64,000 bases of DNA. Source: Streptomyces dysideae. Lineage in GTDB: Bacteria > Actinomycetota > Actinomycetes > Streptomycetales > Streptomycetaceae. The position numbers were made by a program, and so were the translations under genes. This document shows, one piece after another, positions 27,998 through 36,779 of this stretch. The stretch lies in NCBI RefSeq assembly GCF_001514305.1, contig NZ_KQ949082.1, forward strand, positions 63,365-127,364. The letters run 5' to 3'. Below the pieces are notes generated by a model that had not been told where the DNA came from, made no database searches, and saw nothing but the letters and a program-made list of their open reading frames with translations. Within the stretch, counting starts at the first letter, position 1, and every line of letters starts with the position of its first letter.

Positions 27998-29283
27998 ACG
28001 GTGAACTCCTGGAACGCGACGGCCTTCTCGACCGGGTAGTACTCGGTGCCGAGCAGCTCGCGGATGATGTACGCGTTCCGGTACGGGCCCATGCCCAGGT
28101 CGGGGCTGGTGATGCTGTGCGTGTGCACGCCGGCGTTCTGCAGGAAGACGCCCCGGCCGGTGACGTCGATGGCGTAGTTGCGGGCGACGTCGAAGTTGCC
28201 CCGGGAGTCGTAGCGCAGGCGGTCGCGCACGGGCCTGAGGAACTCGGGCTCGGCGTACTGGTAGCCGGTGGCGAGGATCAGGCCCTGGGAGCTGAGCTCG
28301 AAGTCCTTCTCCTGTTCCTCCTGGCGGAGCGAGAGGGTGTACGTGCCGTTCTCGTAAGTGGCGTCGTTGAGGGAGGAGTTGGTGAGGAGGCGCGTGGGCA
28401 CGGGACCGCCGAGGTTCTTCTGGTAGAGCAGGTCGAAGATCTCGTTGATCAGGTCGCCGTCGATGCCCTTGAACAGGCCCTTCTGCTCGGCCGTGAGGCG
28501 GTAGCGGGTGGCCTCGGGCAGCTCACGGAAGTAGTCGATGTACTCCGGGGAGGTCATCTCCAGCGTGAGCTTGGTGTACTCCAGCGGGAAGAAGCGCGGG
28601 GAGCGGGTGACCCAGTTCAGCCGGTAGCCGTGGACGTCGATCTCGCTGAGCAGGTCGTAGTAGATCTCGGCGGCGGACTGACCGGAGCCGACCAGCGTGA
28701 TCGACTCCTTGCGCTGCAGCGCTTCCTTGTTCTGCAGATAGCGGGAGTTGTGGATGAAGTCGCCGTCCAGGTCCAGGCAGGCCTCGGGGACGTACGGCGA
28801 GGTGCCGGTGCCGAGGACGAGATGGCGGGCGCGGAGGATGTCGCCCTTGTCGGTCCGTACGACGTACACGTCATCCTCGTACCGGACGTCCGTGACCGTC
28901 GTACCGAAGCGGATGCTGCTCAGCTTGCTCGCGGCCCAGCGGCAGTAGTCGTCGTACTCGACGCGGAGCGGGTAGAAGTTCTCGCGTATGTAGAACGAGT
29001 ACAGCCGGCCCTGTTCCTTGAGGTAGTTGAGGAAGGAGTACGGCGACGTAGGGTCGGCGAGGGTGACGAGGTCCGACATGAACGGTGTCTGGAGATGGGC
29101 GCCGTCCAGGAACATGCCCGCGTGCCACTCGAAGTCCGGCTTCGACTCCAGGAAGACGCCGTCGAGTTCGGTGACGGGCTCGGTGAGGCAGGCCAGGCCG
29201 AGGTTGAACGGGCCGAGCCCGATGCCCACGAAGTCGTGTGTGCGGCTGGATGACTTGTTCGCGGATTCAGGAAGCGCGGTCAA
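27994..29283 (-). CDS. desB: Cadaverine N-monooxygenase DesB
   Basis: 429-residue flavin-dependent N-hydroxylating monooxygenase (IucD/PvdA type) that converts cadaverine to N-hydroxycadaverine. FAD site: [20 protein letters not shown] site: [17 protein letters not shown]-terminal [12 protein letters not shown] motif is present. The best start is a TTG at 29283: GGGAGAG lies four bases upstream, and no ATG or GTG precedes the FAD motif. This start overlaps the end of desA by 17 bases. Confidence 0.94.
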   Translation of the reverse strand: MTALPESANKSSSRTHDFVGIGLGPFNLGLACLTEPVTELDGVFLESKPDFEWHAGMFLDGAHLQTPFMSDLVTLADPTSPYSFLNYLKEQGRLYSFYIRENFYPLRVEYDDYCRWAASKLSSIRFGTTVTDVRYEDDVYVVRTDKGDILRARHLVLGTGTSPYVPEACLDLDGDFIHNSRYLQNKEALQRKESITLVGSGQSAAEIYYDLLSEIDVHGYRLNWVTRSPRFFPLEYTKLTLEMTSPEYIDYFRELPEATRYRLTAEQKGLFKGIDGDLINEIFDLLYQKNLGGPVPTRLLTNSSLNDATYENGTYTLSLRQEEQEKDFELSSQGLILATGYQYAEPEFLRPVRDRLRYDSRGNFDVARNYAIDVTGRGVFLQNAGVHTHSITSPDLGMGPYRNAYIIRELLGTEYYPVEKAVAFQEFTV

Positions 29284-30709
29284 GGGACTCTCCCAGGTAC
29301 TGCTCGGCGTGGCCGGCGATCAGGTCGAGGACGGCGGCGATGTCTTCCGTCGTCGTCTCGGGGTTGAGCAGGGTGAACTTCAGATAGTGGCGGCCCTGGA
29401 CCTTGGTGCCCGCGACCACCGCGTCGCCGGAGGCGAACAGGGCCTTGCGGGCGTACAGGTTGGCGCGGTCGATCTCCGAGGGGTCGGTGACGGCCGCCGG
29501 TATGTAGCGGAAGACGAGGGTGGAGAGGCTCGGCTCGACGACCACGTCGAAGCGCGGGTCGGCGGCGAGCAGCTGCCAGCCCTCCACGGCCAGGTCGCAG
29601 ACCTCGTCGAAGAGTTCGCCGATGCCGTCGGCGCCCATGACGCGCAGGGTCATCCACAGCTTGAGGGCGTCGAAGCGGCGGGTGGTCTGCAGGGACTTGT
29701 CGACCTGGTTGGGGATGCGCTCCTGCACCATGCGGCGCGGGTTGAGGTACTCCGCGTGATAGGTGGCGTGCCGGAGCGTGGCCGCGTCCCTGACCAGTAC
29801 GGCGGACGAACTCACCGGCTGGAAGAAGGACTTGTGGTAGTCGACGGTGACCGAGTCGGCGCGCTCGATGCCGTCGATACGGTCCCGGTACCGGACCGAG
29901 GCGAGCAGTCCGCAGCCATACGCGGCGTCGACGTGCAGCCAGGTGCCGTACTGGGCGCACAGCTCGGCGATCTCGGGCAGTGGGTCGATGGAGCCGAAGT
30001 CGGTGGTGCCGGCGGTGGCGACGACGGCCATCGGGACCAGGCCGTCCTTCTTGCAGCGCTCCAGCTCATGGGCGAGCGCGACGGTCTGCATGCGCTTGTC
30101 GTGGCCGACGGGGACGGAGACCACGGAGTCGGCGCTGAGGCCGAGCAGTTTGGCCGACTTCCTGACGCTGAAGTGGCTGACCTCGGAGGCGAAGATACGC
30201 AGTTTGGCGAAGCTGTCGCTCTTGGCCTCCTCACGGGCGAGCAGCAGCGCCTGGAGGTTGGACTGGGTGCCGCCGGAGGTGAACACGCCGTCGGCGGCCG
30301 GACCGAGGCCGATGCGGGCGGTCGTCCAGTCGATGAGCTTGCGCTCGATGAGGGTGCCGCCGGCCGACTGGTCCCAGGTGTCCAGGGAGGAGTTGACGGC
30401 GGAGAGGATCGCCTCGCCGAGCACGGCCGGGATGACGACCGGGCAGTTGAGGTGGGCGAGGTAGCGGGGGTGGTGGAAGTAGATGGCGTCCCGGAGGTAG
30501 ACGTCCTCCAGCTCGTCGAGGACCGCGGCGGTGTCGTGCAGCGGCTTGTCGAGGTCGATCGAGTCGAAGGTGGGGGCGAGGGCGTCGACCGTGACGCCGG
30601 TGAACGGACGTGCTGTGGTGGCGAGTTTGGCTGCCACCCGCTCGACTCCTTCGGTCACGGAGCGGCGGTACTGCTCCGCGGTCGTGTCATTGAGCAGGTG
30701 CGAGCGCAT
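29267..30709 (-). CDS. desA: Lysine decarboxylase DesA
   Basis: 480-residue PLP-dependent group II decarboxylase that makes cadaverine from lysine, the first step of desferrioxamine synthesis. Visible: [20 protein letters not shown] (phosphate and substrate loop), [13 protein letters not shown] (Asp contacting the pyridine nitrogen) and [16 protein letters not shown] (Schiff-base Lys). The ATG at 30709 follows GGAGGACCCCCACC. It is the first gene of the operon, 70 bases downstream of a perfect iron box. Confidence 0.96.
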   Translation of the reverse strand: MRSHLLNDTTAEQYRRSVTEGVERVAAKLATTARPFTGVTVDALAPTFDSIDLDKPLHDTAAVLDELEDVYLRDAIYFHHPRYLAHLNCPVVIPAVLGEAILSAVNSSLDTWDQSAGGTLIERKLIDWTTARIGLGPAADGVFTSGGTQSNLQALLLAREEAKSDSFAKLRIFASEVSHFSVRKSAKLLGLSADSVVSVPVGHDKRMQTVALAHELERCKKDGLVPMAVVATAGTTDFGSIDPLPEIAELCAQYGTWLHVDAAYGCGLLASVRYRDRIDGIERADSVTVDYHKSFFQPVSSSAVLVRDAATLRHATYHAEYLNPRRMVQERIPNQVDKSLQTTRRFDALKLWMTLRVMGADGIGELFDEVCDLAVEGWQLLAADPRFDVVVEPSLSTLVFRYIPAAVTDPSEIDRANLYARKALFASGDAVVAGTKVQGRHYLKFTLLNPETTTEDIAAVLDLIAGHAEQYLGESLDRAS

Positions 30710-30778
30710 GGTGGGGGTCCTCCGGTGGGGACGGGGTGGGTCCGGTGCGGGGTTCAAGGGCGGGTTCCCAGACTCAAT

Positions 30779-30797
30779 TTAGGTTAGCCTAACCTAA
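30779..30797. promoter_or_regulatory. Iron box (DmdR1/IdeR operator) for desABCD
   Basis: TTAGGTTAGCCTAACCTAA is a perfect 19-base palindrome matching the actinobacterial iron box. Iron-loaded DmdR1 should occupy it and repress desABCD when iron is sufficient. Confidence 0.95.
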
Positions 30798-30861
30798 GTA
30801 ATTTGGAAGGGGTGTGGCGTCTAGCGTGACTGCGGTCACTTCAAGCGCAATTTGCCTCGGA

Positions 30862-30888
30862 GGGCACGGGGCACGGGGCACGGGGCAC
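30862..30888. repeat. GGGCACG tandem repeat
   Basis: Almost four copies of the 7-base unit GGGCACG lie upstream of the des iron box and immediately beside the miniature inverted-repeat element. Confidence 0.85.
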
Positions 30889-30896
30889 AGCAATCA

Positions 30897-31049
30897 GGGT
30901 CTTCAAAGTTGAGCGGTGCGCGGACGCCGGGCGCCGACTGGTAAGCCGCGAGGATGTGACAGTTTCCGCGGGAGTGTCACATCCCCGGCTTACGAGGGCC
31001 CTGGGGCGGACGTCGGCCAACAGGGCGCACCGCTCGAGTTCGAAGACCC
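30897..31049. mobile_element. 153-bp miniature inverted-repeat element with 8-bp target duplication
   Basis: The ends are 25-base inverted repeats agreeing at 22 positions: left GGGTCTTCAAAGTTGAGCGG and onward, right the complement of GGGTCTTCGAACTCGAGCGG and onward. AGCAATCA occurs directly on both sides (30889-30896 and 31050-31057), as expected of an 8-base target duplication. Further nested arms inside (GCCGAC/GTCGGC and GATGTGACA/TGTCACATC) allow the whole element to fold as one long hairpin. There is no reading frame. Terminal GG(G/C)TCTTC and an 8-bp duplication are typical of ISL3-family elements (family knowledge). An ISL3 transposase remnant is at 36.3-36.8 kb. Confidence 0.75.
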
Positions 31050-31054
31050 AGCAA

Positions 31055-31106
31055 TCACCGCTGCATGCGCGGATGACGGGTTGTTCGGGTGCGCGTGCAG
31101 CGGTGA
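31055..31106 (-). terminator. Probable desF terminator hairpin
   Basis: Sixteen-base arms (TCACCGCTGCATGCGC and its complement with one mismatch) enclose a 20-base loop, 44-95 bases beyond the desF stop codon. The right copy of the target duplication of the neighbouring element overlaps its first bases. Confidence 0.6.
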
Positions 31107-31149
31107 GTCCTGCGGGGTCGGGGCTGGGGCCGGGTCGGGATCGGCGGCC

Positions 31150-32007
31150 CTACTCCTGCTCGCGGAGCTGCTCTTCGGTCAGACCCTGCCGCCAGTAGCC
31201 GACGAAGGTGACGCGGCGGCGGTCGATCTCCCGTTCGCGGACGAAGTGCCGCCGCAGCTCCTTCACGCACCCCGACTCGCCCGCGATCCAGACGTACGGG
31301 TGCTCGGCGGGCGGCAGTTGGGATCTGCGGAGGGCATCGAGGGCCATGGGGGAGGAGCCTTCGGGGCCCTTGCCATGGACGAGCCAGTTGACCTCGGCGT
31401 CGGCCTCGGTCGCCAGATCCTGGATGTCCTCGGCGTGCCGCACCTCCAGCCAGGCCCGGACACGGGTGCCGGCCGGCAGCGACTCCAGGATGGCGGAGGC
31501 GGCGGGTACGGCGGTCTCGTCGCCCCAGATCACCACGAGGTCGGTGTCCGCGGGCGGCCGGAACCGGATGGCACGGTTGTCGGCGACGGCCGGCCCGATC
31601 AGCAGGACCCTGTCACCGGCGGCGGCGCGGGCGGCCCACCGGGAGGCGGGCCCGGCGGGAACAGCGGCCCCCGGCTCAACCCCGTGCAGCACGAAGTCGA
31701 TGTCGATCTCATCGGGATCGCGACGCAGGGCCCGGAGCGTGTACGACCGCATGACGGCCCGCTCGTCCTCGGGGAGATCCCGCCATCCCTGCCACCATCC
31801 GTCCTCCCCGAGCTCGACGGGAACGACGGGTGCGGCCTGCCCTGGATGCGGCAGGAACAGCGACAGCGACTGATCGCACCCGTCGGAATGGAAGTCCCGC
31901 AGCTCGTCCCCGGCGTAGGTGACCCGGACCAGAGACGGGCCGAGCCGCCTCGTCCGTACGACCTGGAGAGCGAAGAAACGGAACGGGGCGGCTACGGCGG
32001 TTGCCAC
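31150..32007 (-). CDS. desF: Siderophore-interacting ferric reductase (DesF-like)
   Basis: 285-residue FAD-binding siderophore-interacting protein (ViuB/YqjH family) that releases iron from imported ferri-siderophore. RRLGPSLVRVTYAGDEL and MRSYTLRALRRDPDEIDIDF form the FAD barrel, with RSYTLR the flavin motif. VWIAGESGCVKELRRHFV and a C-terminal VTFVGYWRQG belong to the NAD(P)H-like domain. The GTG at 32007 follows GGAGGACCCC. It lies downstream of desE and is probably transcribed with it from the iron box at 33.2 kb. The symbol follows usage in S. coelicolor. Confidence 0.88.
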   Translation of the reverse strand: MATAVAAPFRFFALQVVRTRRLGPSLVRVTYAGDELRDFHSDGCDQSLSLFLPHPGQAAPVVPVELGEDGWWQGWRDLPEDERAVMRSYTLRALRRDPDEIDIDFVLHGVEPGAAVPAGPASRWAARAAAGDRVLLIGPAVADNRAIRFRPPADTDLVVIWGDETAVPAASAILESLPAGTRVRAWLEVRHAEDIQDLATEADAEVNWLVHGKGPEGSSPMALDALRRSQLPPAEHPYVWIAGESGCVKELRRHFVREREIDRRRVTFVGYWRQGLTEEQLREQE

Positions 32008-32071
32008 GGGGTCCTCCTGGGCGTCAGGAAGCGAGCGAACGAGGGGCGGTTCGGTGGAGCGGCGGGTCGGC

Positions 32072-32124
32072 GGTTGTTGGTTGCCGGTTGCCGTTGCTGG
32101 TTGCTGGTTGCTGGTTGCTGGTCG
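32072..32124. repeat. GGTTGCT/GGTTGCC heptamer repeat
   Basis: About seven imperfect copies of a 7-base GGTTGCY unit fill the gap between desE and desF. Slippage could change spacing in the transcript. No gene is disturbed. Confidence 0.85.
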
Positions 32125-32129
32125 GCGGG

Positions 32130-33176
32130 TCAGGCGACCTTCTTGGCGTCCTCGATGGCCTTGGCGAGGTTCTCGACCATGGCGACGCACTTGTCGTAGG
32201 ACAGGATCGGCTCGGGGGAGCGGGAGATGATCTGCCCGGCCTTGACGGCGGGCAGCTTCTTCCAGGTGGCCTCGGTGATGTCGGCCGGCTGGATGGTCGA
32301 GGAACGGTCGTCCATCATGATGATGTCGGCCGGGTACTTGTCGACGTTCTCCCAGCTCAGGCTCTCGTACCAACCGCCGCCCTGGGCCTTGGCCTTCTCC
32401 GGGGGCTCGACGAACTTCACGCCGAGGGCCTTGAAGTACTCCAGGTCGATGGAGAGATTGGTGCCGGAGACGTAGAAGATGTCCTGGCTCGCGGAACCGG
32501 CCATCACCGTGATCTCGGGGCGTGCCTTGGCGGCCTTGCGCAGCCGCTCGGAGGCGTCCTCGAAGCGCTTCTTGGCGTCGGTGACCTTGGTGGCCTTCAT
32601 GTCCGCGCCCAGCGACTCGGCGAGCTCGGCCATGCGCTGCAGCGGCTCGGTGAGTTGGCGGTCGTAGACGGAGATGCCGACGCTAGGGGCGAGCTTGGCG
32701 ATCTTGTCCTTGGAGGCCTCGGGGACGTACCAGAGGGTGCCGGCGTCGTCGAACAACGTGGTGATGAGGACCTGCGGGGCGAGGGCCGCGTACTTCTCGA
32801 CGTTGAACTGGTCCCAGGCGTTGCCGAGGATGGTCACCTTGCTGATGTCCATGTCGCCGGCCTGGACGTCGGCCTTGCCGTCGGCGGTCTTGGTCGGGCC
32901 GAAGACGCCCTTGACCTCGATGCCGTAGTCGTAGAGGGCGGCGGCGACACCGGTGAAGGCGACGATGCCGGTCGGCACCTCGTCGAGCTTCACGGTGGTC
33001 CCGCGGTCGTCCTTGAAGGTCCAGGGCCCGGACTTGGCCGCCGTCGTCGCGCCGTCCGAGCCGCTGCTCTTGGCGTCGTCGTCCCCGCAGGCTGCGAGCA
33101 CGGCCCCGAGGCCGAGGGCGCCGCCGGCGGCGAGGATCCCGCGGCGGGTGAGATGGGTGGCTCTGGCGTTGGGCAT
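32130..33176 (-). CDS. desE: Ferrioxamine-binding lipoprotein DesE
   Basis: 348-residue FhuD/FepB-type binding protein. The ATG at 33176 starts a twin-arginine lipoprotein signal: THLTRRGILAAGGALGLGAV then the lipobox LAAC and an acidic spacer. The mature part carries DDRGTTVKLDEVPTGIVAFT, VLITTLFDDAGTLWYVPEAS and SWENVDKYPADIIMMDDRSS, typical of siderophore-binding proteins with a rigid interdomain helix. It delivers ferrioxamine E/B to an ABC permease encoded elsewhere. An iron box is 50 bases upstream. Confidence 0.92.
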   Translation of the reverse strand: MPNARATHLTRRGILAAGGALGLGAVLAACGDDDAKSSGSDGATTAAKSGPWTFKDDRGTTVKLDEVPTGIVAFTGVAAALYDYGIEVKGVFGPTKTADGKADVQAGDMDISKVTILGNAWDQFNVEKYAALAPQVLITTLFDDAGTLWYVPEASKDKIAKLAPSVGISVYDRQLTEPLQRMAELAESLGADMKATKVTDAKKRFEDASERLRKAAKARPEITVMAGSASQDIFYVSGTNLSIDLEYFKALGVKFVEPPEKAKAQGGGWYESLSWENVDKYPADIIMMDDRSSTIQPADITEATWKKLPAVKAGQIISRSPEPILSYDKCVAMVENLAKAIEDAKKVA

Positions 33177-33225
33177 GGCTACGCTGCTTTCGAACGGGGC
33201 GGATGACCCGCCGGACAATTCGAAG

Positions 33226-33244
33226 ATAGGTTAGCCTAACCTCA
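33226..33244. promoter_or_regulatory. Iron box upstream of desE
   Basis: ATAGGTTAGCCTAACCTCA matches the 19-base iron box with two end mismatches and an intact core palindrome AGGTTAGCCTAACCT. DmdR1 should repress desE and desF here. Confidence 0.92.
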
Positions 33245-33247
33245 GTT

Positions 33248-33338
33248 GTTGTCCAGGGGTGGGGGCCTTGTGATCGAAAGCTGTGAGGGGTCTGTTGGGG
33301 CGGGGTGTGGGGTTCGCGGGGACCAACTTCCTTGCATT
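33248..33338. repeat. Direct repeat copy A (~90 bp)
   Basis: This copy shares long identical runs with 34934-35023: GTTGTCCAG, GGTGGGGGCCTTGTGATCGA continuing through AAAGCTGTGAGGGGTCTGT, and CCAACTTCC. The ends are diverged. It lies between the desE iron box and the first gene of the accessory block. No coding function is seen. Confidence 0.85.
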
Positions 33339-33431
33339 CGGGGCTTTTTGGGCTGTGAGCTGGGGATCGGGGGCCGGAGTTCAATCAGGATCCGGGCCGG
33401 AACGCCACCCCCTCTGGAGTTGAATCGGACC

Positions 33432-33752
33432 ATGGATATGTCCTCCAGAGAGATCCGCATCCCCCTGGACGAGGTCGTCGCTGTCCTCCAGGACCTGAAC
33501 GAGTTCGTGGTCTCCCTCGACCGACTCGGATCCCGCCAGGCATCCGGAACCGCCGACGAGTACACCGTCGGCAGGTTCGTCGCCGACTGGGATGTCGCGA
33601 GGCGGCTGGCTCACGCCCGACGGGTCATCAGCGTCGTGCTGGATGAGCAGTTGAGTGAGGAGGACAACGCCGAGATCGACGCCCTGTGTGAACAGGGGCA
33701 CTTCTATGGCGCGGATGACGCCATCAGCCCCTCCGCTGACCGGTCCAGCTGA
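33432..33752 (+). CDS. Small acidic protein, function unknown
   Basis: 106-residue protein from an ATG at 33432. Predicted mostly helical and acidic: IPLDEVVAVLQDLNEFVVSL, VADWDVARRLAHARRVISVV and a C-terminal EDNAEIDALCEQGHFYGADD. No signal peptide or membrane segment. Codon bias at third positions supports translation. It sits at the left edge of the fragment-rich block and I recognise no family. Confidence 0.55.
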   Translation: MDMSSREIRIPLDEVVAVLQDLNEFVVSLDRLGSRQASGTADEYTVGRFVADWDVARRLAHARRVISVVLDEQLSEEDNAEIDALCEQGHFYGADDAISPSADRSS

Positions 33753-33847
33753 GACGGCAAGCGCATCGTCCCGGACCCGCCCGGCGCCCGGCCAGCAAGA
33801 TCACGATCTACTGGCCGAACGCGGGTGGATCGGCGTCGCGGAAACCG

Positions 33848-34370
33848 TCACGCCTCCGCGAACAGCTCCTCTGCGGTGGCCGCCGTGAGTGCCCGGTCGA
33901 ACCACGTGCCGAGGGTGTCCAGGTCGGTGCACGTGGTGATGCGCTCGCGAACGTCCGTGGAGACTTCGATGCCGCGCACGTGGAGGATGCGGAGGATGTC
34001 CTCGGCCTTGCCTTCGGTCTTGCCTTCGGTCTTGCCTTCGGTCTTGCCTTCGGCCTGGCCTTGGAGACGGGCTTCCTCGATGAGCGTGCCGCTGCCGGGG
34101 AAGCGGCTGGTGCGCGTGGCCATCAGGTTCCTCCAGAGTTCGCGGGTCTGGGCGTCGCCCAGACCGATCTCGGTGTACTCAGCCCAGTCCGCCGCGGTCT
34201 CGCCGCCGGTGTCGGCAAGCGCCTTCGCCAGTGCGTCCAGTATCGCAGGGAGGGCCGGGTCCTTGGCGTGGGTGAGTGCGGAGAAGACGGAGAGGGCCAG
34301 GTCCTGTGCCGCCTCGTCCGGGTCAATGATCGCGGGGAGGTTGTCGGGGCCGAGGACGAGCGGGAAGGCA
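33848..34370 (-). pseudogene. C-terminal remnant of an Rpn/PD-(D/E)XK-type protein
   Basis: Open leftward from ~34370: NLPAIIDPDEAAQDLALSVF, ETAADWAEYTEIGLGDAQTR, ELWRNLMATRTSRFPGSG, then (EGKT)-type repeats and EDILRILHVRGIEVSTDVRE. This is the tail of a common Streptomyces family of Rpn-like putative nucleases. The N-terminal nuclease half is absent: at ~34370 the sequence switches into a DUF397 fragment in another frame. An internal ATG at 34123 could still give a 91-residue product. Confidence 0.7.
34012..34056. repeat. 12-bp in-frame repeat (EGKT)
   Basis: The unit CTTGCCTTCGGT is repeated about four times, coding Glu-Gly-Lys-Thr on the minus strand inside the Rpn-like remnant. Such repeats before the last helix are usual in this family and are prone to slippage. 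Confidence 0.8.
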
Positions 34371-34475
34371 GGATCGTTCCGGTGGGGGTGGCGGCGAGGT
34401 AGACGCAGGAGGAGGCCTCTTCGCTGTGGGTGGACTTCTGCCAGGTGAGTTCGGTGTCTCGGTCACGGCTCGGCT
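34371..34475 (-). pseudogene. N-terminal remnant of a DUF397 protein
   Basis: The minus strand reads TELTWQKSTHSEEASSCVYL and AATPTGTI, closely matching the intact DUF397 protein at 37.2-37.4 kb (HWQKSTYSQEASACVYVATT). No start codon lies in frame after the upstream TGA, and the C-terminal half is replaced by the Rpn-like remnant, so it is dead. Confidence 0.75.
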
Positions 34476-34476
34476 T

Positions 34477-34932
34477 TCAGGTGTCTTGGGTGATGTGGTG
34501 GATGAGGTCGCGGGAGGCTTTGGGGTCCAGGGTGGCTTCCTCCATGCGGCCCAGGATCAGTCGGTACTTCGTCAACTGTGCTACGGCATCGATGAGTTCG
34601 CTTCCGTAGGCGGCGTCGAGCTGTGCTGTGTCGAGCTCGGGGACCGGTCCGTACGCGTAGTCGAGCCCATGGCCGAGGGTCGGGAAGGCGGTGCCGTCGA
34701 AGGGGATGACCCAGATGATGATGTGCGGCCGTTCGCTCATCTTGGCCAGGTGCTCCAGCTGGGGCCGGGCGACGTCGGGGCCGCCGAAGCGCATGCGTAG
34801 GGCGGCCTTGTGGGTGATCGCCGTGTACCTCGGTGGCCGATCGCGGTGAAGGATGGCCTGGCGCTTGATGCGGCGGGAGATGCGGTACTCGATCTCGTGT
34901 GGGTGGAGCGCCGGGACCACCTGGCGCTCAGC
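34477..34932 (-). pseudogene. 5'-truncated XRE/WhiJ-like regulator
   Basis: Encodes VVPALHPHEIEYRISRRIKR, AALRMRFGGPDVARPQLEHL and LTKYRLILGRMEEATLDPKA, the C-terminal DUF5753-type half of XRE regulators and ~50% like the intact copy at 37.4-38.2 kb. The HTH half is missing: similarity ends at ~34932, exactly where direct repeat copy B begins. The frame stays open into the repeat, so a chimeric product is possible but would not bind DNA normally. Confidence 0.75.
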
Positions 34933-34933
34933 C

Positions 34934-35023
34934 GTTGTCCAGAGGTGGGGGCCTTGTGATCGAAAGCTGTGAGGGGTCTGTGGGGTGGGCTGTTGGGGTT
35001 GCAGGGCCCAACTTCCCTGCAAT
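34934..35023. repeat. Direct repeat copy B (~90 bp)
   Basis: Second copy of the repeat at 33248-33338, in the same orientation, abutting the truncated XRE gene. Between the copies lie the small acidic gene and the three remnants. Recombination between copies would delete 1.69 kb. Confidence 0.85.
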
Positions 35024-35073
35024 CCACCTTTGTTGGACTTCGCAGGTGAGTTGAGCCTCGGTCGGAAGAATCC

Positions 35074-35310
35074 CTACGGCTTGATGCGCCGAGTCACTGC
35101 CTGGACGAGGTCGGTCTTGGCGACCTGCAGGGCGAAGCCCTCGCCGCCGTCCGCAGCGGGCTTGGCGTACCAGGGCAGGGCGCGGCGGCGCCACTTGGCC
35201 GGGGTGAGGTTGTCGGGGAGCTGGGGGAGAGGCAAGGCCCAGCCGCCGATCCGCAGTTCGCCGCGCCATACGCCGACGGACAACTCAGTGACGGGCACGC
35301 GTATGACGAA
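35074..35310 (-). pseudogene. C-terminal fragment of an unidentified protein
   Basis: Leftward frame: GDFVIRVPVTELSVGVWRGE, LRIGGWALPLPQLPDNLTPA, KWRRRALPWYAKPAADGGEG, FALQVAKTDLVQAVTRRIKP then a TAG. It looks like an authentic carboxyl terminus, perhaps of a glycosyltransferase/teichoic-acid-type polymerase, but I cannot name it with confidence. Its upstream part is replaced near 35290-35310 by a LamG fragment running in the opposite direction. Confidence 0.5.
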
Positions 35311-36290
35311 GTCACCGCTACCAGCCCCGGACGGCATGTGCTCGAAGTGATCGCCGTCGACAAGGCCGCGCACGAAAGCAACACCCCCTACCACTTCCTC
35401 GTCAGCGAGGGCACGCCGGTCCGCGCCCAGTGGAACCTCGCCGACATCGCCGGCAACACGGAGGCGCACGACGAGAGCGGTGACTTCTCGGCCACGGTCG
35501 GCCCCGCCGTCACCTTCGGTGTGGACGGCCCTGGCGGCAAGGTCGACAAGGCGGCCCACTTCGACGGCACCGCCGACGCTTGGCTGGACACCGGCGAGAT
35601 GGTGCTCGACACGTCCAACAGCTTCAGCGTGAGCGCCTGGGTGCGGCCCACCGCGCTGGACCGGAACATGATGGTGATCAGCCAGGACGGGACCGGCGAG
35701 CCCGGCTTCACCCTGGGCTACGACGCCTCTGCGCAGACCTGGAAGTTCGCCGTCCCGGTCAACGACATCGACTCGCTCGGCGAGTGGAAGGCCGTGTCCA
35801 CCGGGGTGTCCGTGGTCAAGGACCAGTGGGTGCTGCTGACGGGCGTGTACGACGCTCAGAAGACCGGCGGCCCGCAGCTGCAGCTGTACGTCAACAAGGA
35901 CCTGAAGGGCAGCGCCGGGCGCCGCTCCACCTGGAAGTCGTACGGCCCGCTGCAGATCGGCCGCGCGACGGCCAAGAGCGGCTACCGCGACCACTTCACC
36001 GGTGACCTCGCCGAGGTCCGCGTCTTCGACCGCGTCCTGCCGGCGGCCCAGGTCGCCGAGCTGATGACCATCAAGCCGGTGCGCAAGGGCTACTGGCAGC
36101 TCGACTCCGCCGACACCGGTGGCTCCGCCGACACCGGCGGCGGCCAGGTCCTGACCCTCGCGGGCAACGCTTCCATCTACCGCCCGGCCGACCCGCTGTT
36201 CGACACCGCCGCCCTGGTCGGCGACGGCCACCTGGTCTTGGACGGCGACGGGGACTACGCGTCCACCGCGACCGCCCCGGTCCTCGGTAC
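35260..36290 (+). pseudogene. Internal fragment of a secreted LamG-like jellyroll protein
   Basis: Rightward frame without start or natural end. It reads LEVIAVDKAAHESNTPYHFL, then a concanavalin/LamG domain: KVDKAAHFDGTADAWLDTGE, FSVSAWVRPTALDRNMMVIS, LQIGRATAKSGYRDHFTGDL and AEVRVFDRVLPAAQVAELMT. A second domain begins at DPLFDTAALVGDGHLVLDGD and stops at ~36290. Large Streptomyces surface proteins carry such domains in tandem. Both ends are joins to unrelated sequence, so this is a stranded piece. Confidence 0.72.
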
Positions 36291-36775
36291 GGCTATCACT
36301 GGCGGACAGTCGCGGACGTGCCGGTCGATGAACGACGGGTGGTGGTCCGTGTGCGAGTGCGGCGTCTGGTGTGTCCCACGCGCGGCTGCCGCCACACCTT
36401 CCGCGAACAGGTGCCCGCGTCCTGGACCGGTACCAGCGGCGCACGACCCGCCCGACCAGGCAAGTCAAAGCCGTGGTCAAGGAGTTAGCGGGCCGGGTCG
36501 GGGCACGTCTGCTGGCGATATTGGCGGTCAGCCTGTCGCGTCACACGGCCCTGCGCGCCCTGCTGCGGATCCCGTTGCCTACCGGGCGGATGCCGCGTGT
36601 GATCGGCGTCGACGACTTCGCACTGCGCCGACGGCACCGCTACGCCACCGTGATCATCGATGCCGAGACTCATGAACGGATCGACGTGCTGCCCGGCCGC
36701 ACGGCCGACACCCTGGAGGCGTGGTTGCGCGAGCATCCGGGGATCGAGATCGTGTGCCGTGACGGCTCAGCGAGG
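36291..36775 (+). pseudogene. ISL3-family transposase fragment
   Basis: Starts abruptly with [20 protein letters not shown] and the zinc-binding [17 protein letters not shown]. It shifts frame near 36415 and continues as [40 protein letters not shown], with the first catalytic Asp, and [20 protein letters not shown]. It breaks off after VCRDGS. The first ~40 residues, the C-terminal DDE half and both terminal repeats are missing. The frame also contains a TTA codon. It cannot encode an active enzyme. Confidence 0.85.
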
Positions 36776-36779
36776 GCTG

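Larger units (their letters stand above)
30798..31149. other. Intergenic region between desF and the desA promoter
   Basis: 352 bases without a gene. From right to left it holds a hairpin after desF, the miniature inverted-repeat element, the GGGCACG repeats and the sequence upstream of the des iron box. Confidence 0.8.

Noticed and set aside
30911..31035. Riboswitch or iron-responsive RNA upstream of desA
   Set aside because: The hairpin is upstream of the iron-box promoter rather than in the leader, and its terminal repeats with target duplication fit a transposable element better.
33246..33431. N-terminal extension of the small acidic protein into direct repeat A
   Set aside because: The extension is encoded by the repeat and unlike a protein; the ATG at 33432 is the natural start.
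34010..34060. CRISPR-like short repeats
   Set aside because: The 12-bp repeats have no spacers and code for EGKT in frame; no cas genes are present.
34123..34326. Arg/Thr-rich minus-strand open frame
   Set aside because: Out-of-frame shadow of the Rpn-like remnant, whose own frame gives recognisable family sequence.
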